Assembly: GCF_037975245.1 (NCBI RefSeq)
Contig: NC_092581.1
Location: 6,477,501-6,541,500, forward strand
Reading direction: 5' to 3'
Source of the DNA: Apostichopus japonicus
Taxonomy: Eukaryota > Echinodermata > Holothuroidea > Aspidochirotida > Stichopodidae
DNA: 64,000 nt
A program made the translations under genes and the position numbers. Below the pieces are notes generated by a model. It was not told the DNA's origin, searched no databases, and was given only the letters and a program-made list of their open reading frames with translations. Within the stretch, counting starts at the first letter, position 1. Every line of letters starts with the position of its first letter. Positions 59,701 to 64,000 of this stretch are shown here, piece by piece.

Positions 59701-59880
59701 AATCCTTTGAAGATGACTACACCCATTCAGGTTGGGTACTATCTTGTAAGAATACAAGTAAGCTACCCTCATGTAAAGCAGCTGCCTATAGTGACCTTTG
59801 AGATCCTTTGAAGATGACTACACCCGAATGGGTCGGGTGCTATCTTGTAAGAACAGGAGAAAGCTACGCTCATGTAAAGC
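59677..59880. repeat. Tandem duplication of the TP53I3 stop-codon region, ~101-bp unit
   Basis: The unit starting GCAGCTGCCCATAGTGACCT at 59677, which contains the last codons and stop, is repeated from 59778 as GCAGCTGCCTATAGTGACCT with a handful of changes. The second copy is wholly in the 3' UTR. Confidence 0.93.
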
Positions 59881-62270
59881 TTTAAGAAACAGACACAATG
59901 AATTTACAGCATATCAATATTTGGAACACATAATTTGCTGAATCTAAGTTCTGAAGGAAGAGCTTTGCCTTCAAGTATTAAGATTGTAGTATTAATGGAT
60001 GGAACCAATAGATAATTCTCAGAGGTTTTACAGCAATGACTAGTTACTTTTTGCTGGATATGTAAAATCATAGGAGGTATCAGGATAGACTTTGCATTGT
60101 GGCTGACATTTACCCTGTGGCATTTTACAATGACCTTGGTAGAAGCCTGTGCATATTTGGCCAGACTGGATCCCTGGAAGGGCTTCATCATGTCAGTTGT
60201 TGATTGAGTAGTCAGTGGTGAGTTAGAGACACTTTTAGTCACAACACAATAAAAGGCCTCGTTGCATAACTGTAAATTTTAACTCTTTCAATTTTCTCAG
60301 TCAATTGAGCTAAAATAGTTTCAAAAAGTTGAAAGGATGTTAATGCAGAGCGTTATTGAATGTTTGATTGATATGATAGGCCCATGTCTGGGCAGTAATA
60401 ATAACTACCAAAGAATTATATCAACTGTCATATTTAGTAAAAGGAAGCCCAAACATGAAATGTTTTTAAAATATTTCTATGCATAGAGTTTTAATCCAAT
60501 GGCATTACATTTGATGATGACGGTGGATTGATGAGGGGCCTCAAAAAATGTAAAATAATTAGTAGTAAACGTGAAATATTTTCAAACTGACCTTCATAGG
60601 ACTTTTTGACAGAAGTTGGCAACAGCCATCAGTATATGGGTAAAACAGTTTGCACATATAAGAATGTAAATGAAGATATTATCGGCAATGAAGAAGAATT
60701 ATTCAAACCTGCATCTCTTTTGGAGACTTGCTCAGATTGTCAGTAAGTTTAAGCAATTCATTTGCAAAAGGGCAAAATTAAGAGTGCACTATGGAAATGT
60801 CAGAGTTGAAGTTATTCTTGTGAAAAGAAATGAGTTGCAGTAAACAATTGTTTCTATCTGAAGTATGTTCTCTGTCCTCTGACAAACCACTTGAGGTTGA
60901 GCTTCAAGCAGAAGTGACATTTATCTTAATCTTGTTAACATGTCCTGTAGCATAGTCCAGCAATAAGTGCAAGAGTTTTTTTTTGTGCTTGTGAAACAAG
61001 CTGTTGGTCAAAGCTGGGCTAAACACAAAATCATTTGAAATGTTTCTTTTCCAAGTGAAGTTATTGAAGTTGCTGCTATGTTTCCTTTTGCCAAAAGCAG
61101 CATCATCTCAAACTAGACAGATTTCTGCTAGATAGTGTTCTTTCCCTTTGATGTGTGTCTCCTGTATATTTTGCAAGTATTAAGCTTGGTTCATCTACAC
61201 ATGTGAGTCATACAAATATGCTTACAAGCAGTATTTCTGATATTCTAGTTATACTTCAAGACCATGCATGTTCTCTTTGTAAGAGATCTTGTAATTTTAT
61301 ATTTTTTATATTGTACAATTTAAAAAAATAATAATAATGGAATGAGAAACTCACAAAACTTTTGCTTCCTTGTTCTGCTTTCCAATTTCAATACATAATG
61401 AATGTACCATACAGGTAGAAGCCCTCGTCACCTCACCACAGAAGTTAAATATCACAATGGTGAATCTGTTAATATCTGTCTTAGGGTAAAGAGAAAAGTC
61501 TTCAAAGATTCTACACTCAACAATAAACTTCACTTTGAGAAGATGTTAAGAAACAGGCTTTGGTGGGGAAATGCAAATCTAGCTGGTAAATTCTTGTAAA
61601 TTGCAATTTTGCAGTTTTATTTTGAAATAAGAGAGTTGAAATCTTGTTGATGAACACAACAATTTCTTTCAAAATGATTGATATTTCCCTAGTGGAGCAA
61701 CTGGCAAGGTGTTGTCTAGTCTAACACTTAGCAAAGAATTATGCTATTAAAGTAACTATCTACTTCGTGGATGTCATATTGCTCTAGTTATTGTCATTGT
61801 CAGTAGTTACTAGATACCTAAAGAAGGGTTGAAAGTCTAAACTTAAAGTACAAGTGTGTGTTCACATTCTACTCAGAAATCCTTTTAAATCATGGTATGG
61901 TTGTATGGGGAATTGAATGGATTTAATTACCTTTTTACTGCTTTCAGGATATTGTTCAAAAGTAGAAATTTATAGATTTATTCATAGAAATTTCTAATGA
62001 TGAGCTCAAGACTCATAAAATGCTGTGATAGATATCATGTCATTGTGTGAGGATTCTCTACAATGTGAAAGCTTCTACAAGCCTTGAAGGGTAATAATAA
62101 TAAGTTTCAAGGGGCAATGTAAAGACCTGTCAATTACACGACTAGCTTCAACCAACTCCCAAGTGTATATAGAGAAGGAGTTATATCTGGAGAGAGCGTA
62201 GCCATATTAAAAATTATATCACTTTTCAGAGAAAATGATGAAGGAAAACAAAACAGCAATTTTCTGGCTC
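59881..62270. other. TP53I3 3' UTR and downstream intergenic sequence
   Basis: AATAAA at 60248-60253, about 550 bp after the stop, is a candidate poly(A) signal. The rest is AT-rich without a recognised gene or repeat. Confidence 0.45.
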
Positions 62271-62640
62271 TTGTCATCTCGACAAGATGACAAAATTCAG
62301 AAAATTGACGTTTTGACGAGTTAACGGATCTCGTCAATGCATCACTTTTCTGCAAATTGACGAGTTGCACACTTACTACGTATACAATCTCGACAAGATG
62401 ACAAAATTCAGAAAATTGTTGCATTGACGAGATCCGTTATCTCGTCAAAACGTCAATTTTCTGAATTTTGTCGTTTTGTCGAGATGGTAGTAAGTGTGCA
62501 ACTCGTCAATTTGCAGAAAATTGCTGCATTGACGAGATCCGTTATCTCGTCAAAACGTCAATTTTCTGATTTTTGTCACGTTACCATCTCGTCAACTCGT
62601 CAATTTGCAGATAATTGTCGTTTTGTCAAGTTGGTTACGC
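62271..62640. repeat. Nested palindrome built of TGACGAG modules
   Basis: From about 62278 to 62592 the sequence is nearly its own reverse complement, centred near 62435 (TTGACGAGAT, ccgtt, ATCTCGTCAA). Each arm of ~155 bp is itself made of repeated pieces: TCTCGACAAGATGACAAAAT, CAGAAAATTGACGTTTTGAC and CAAATTGACGAGTTGCACAC. Shorter inverted pieces continue to 62640. No convincing coding capacity; this may be a foldback transposon or the centre of one. Confidence 0.88.
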
Positions 62641-63129
62641 GTCAATGCAATGTCCCTTCTACGCTTCCGTAGAAATCAATATAGGAGGTGGTGATAGCAT
62701 CTTGTGTAGGCCTATGTGTGTATGTTATGCAGATACCTGCTAACTCAAACAAACCATGATGGGAATTTGAACTTGAAACGTATATTGTACTACACTTGGT
62801 TTCCATTTTGAAAGTACGACTGATCCAGATCCGGCACCAGAAACTCCGGAGGGGGCTAGGGAACACATCCATTTTTATAAGCTGGAGGTACTGCACACGT
62901 AGAAGTAATGTCCAAGCAAGAGGACATTCTACAGAGTTGCAAATCTCATCTCATCCATGACGGAAGTGATTATTGGGTTACTTCTGAATGCCTAACCAGA
63001 TCTGGTTGCCTTCTTGTTAACGATTTTTAACGTAGCTTAGTTTAAAGTTTAACAGAAACGATATTATCTAGCCATCGCCATAGCTCACAACTCTTGAGAA
63101 GGCAAATGCTGGTCCATGCCACGAATCGC

Positions 63130-63200
63130 CGTCCTGTGGCAGGGGTATTAGGGGAGAGGGTGTCCCCCTCCCCCTTTTTGATTTTTTTTGGAATCCTGGT
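63130..63200. repeat. GC-rich fragment shared with the MITEs at 18326 and 53050
   Basis: Contains GGGGTATTAGGGGAGAGGGT followed by GTCCCCCTCCCCC and a T-run, matching the G-run/C-run interior of the 18326-18697 element. No ends or target duplication were found. Confidence 0.5.
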
Positions 63201-63589
63201 GATGCCTACATGTAAAATGGCGGCATTTAGAAAGGCTTTTGTCACACAAAAGTTTCTGAGTAATATGCCCTTTTTTTTTGTGTAACATAAAAAAATTGAA
63301 TAGAAGGTGATAATTCATTCTTTCCCGCGGCATGAAAATGTTCGCTGCTCGCCCTAATCAAAAGAAATATAGGCTAATTTCAGGTTCAAATGATGCTGTA
63401 AAGGAGGTTTTATACTCTATTATGCTAAATGCTAAATAAATGATGGTTGCTAAGTCAAAATTTGATGCAATTTTTTATGTATACAATGCGGATCTTTCGG
63501 ACGCTTGCGCGGGTCAGCGGTTTTGGGTGTTAGAATGCGGGTCCAACCCGCGAATTGCGGGTTAGTTGGGAGCTCTGCATCACTTGCAT

Positions 63590-64000
63590 GAGCAAGGCAT
63601 CAAGTTTGGGCCAACTTTCACCTCTGACCTACATTCCTTTCAACCTAATCTTCAACATCCAAAAGGAATATTCTAGCATTTGTCTCATTATTCTCTTCAT
63701 ATTGTGTGGTTAAATAGCTTTTTCCTACATGTTGACAAGCCGAAATTATTAACTTTCAAGTCTTTCGACCTTTCACCTCTGATGTTAGAATGACACAAGG
63801 CTGCATGGCCAGATGACCTACCCACCAAGTATGAACTTGTCCGGACTTGCGGTGTAGGAGGTGTTCGTGACACACTTTTTCAAACAATCTCGGACAAATT
63901 TATCTCTGACCTCAATTGACCTTTGTCTTTGACCCTGAACATCAAATTCTGCACAGAAAATGGCTAAAAAACAGTTTTTAGATTTTTTAACTATGACCAC
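63590..64000. repeat. 'CTTGGTGGGTAGGTG' family copy, inverted, running off the window
   Basis: The complement contains TTTTTTAGCCATTTTCTGTG, GGTCAATTGAGGTCAGAG, GTCACGAACACCTCCTACAC and CATACTTGGTGGGTAGGTCA, in the same order as the units at 28660-29260. Confidence 0.7.

Noticed and set aside
59904-60242. 112-residue gene antisense to the TP53I3 3' UTR
   Set aside because: No recognisable domain, no splice or promoter support; chance open frame.
62134-62672. Paired 82-96-residue proteins with repeated SSKRQFSEFC
   Set aside because: The same palindromic modules translated from each strand; the repeats follow the DNA palindrome, not a protein constraint.

Overview
The window is AT-rich eukaryotic nuclear DNA with compact GT-AG exons, long introns and very many young repeats. 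The proteins match animal families, and the repeat content looks like that of a marine invertebrate: hAT-type non-autonomous transposons with 'GGCGTAGCC' ends, a P-like THAP element, a Penelope-like retroelement, a tRNA-derived SINE and intronic minisatellites. I infer an invertebrate deuterostome, perhaps an echinoderm. The phylum is a guess; 'animal' is not.

Four genes can be reconstructed exon by exon. (1) QRSL1/GatA, + strand, 594-19511: ten exons, lacking only the first few codons; it encodes the catalytic subunit of mitochondrial Glu-tRNA(Gln) amidotransferase. (2) UBXN11 (socius-like), - strand, 38437-21204: thirteen coding exons in perfect phase giving 501 residues, with coiled coil, SEP domain and UBX domain. 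(3) A CARF-like (calcium-responsive transcription factor family) gene, + strand, 42069-45506: four exons, 3' end not found. (4) TP53I3-like quinone oxidoreductase, + strand, 54153-59700: six coding exons, 359 residues. QRSL1 and UBXN11 converge tail to tail with 1.7 kb between stop codons. UBXN11 and the CARF-like gene diverge head to head. The four genes show no shared pathway.

Most of the window is introns and repeats. QRSL1 intron 5 (8.8 kb) holds a 2.2 kb hAT-like element with a second one nested in it, and a 4.8 kb, roughly 150-copy array of a 32-bp unit. Intron 9 holds (TA)n tracts around a near-perfect 100-bp-arm hairpin. UBXN11 introns hold a LINE 3' end, a 1.8 kb hAT-like element carrying a SINE, several tandem arrays and a Penelope-like fragment. 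The CARF to TP53I3 interval holds a truncated Tc1/mariner transposase gene broken by a hAT-like insertion, an inverted copy of the P-like element and several MITEs. Downstream of TP53I3 lies a nested palindrome about 310 bp long. Three dispersed repeat families recur in introns on both strands; one is packed with AGGTCA half-sites.

I found no CRISPR array, no intact rRNA or tRNA gene, and no intact autonomous transposon. The most interesting material is the repeat architecture, not a new gene system.
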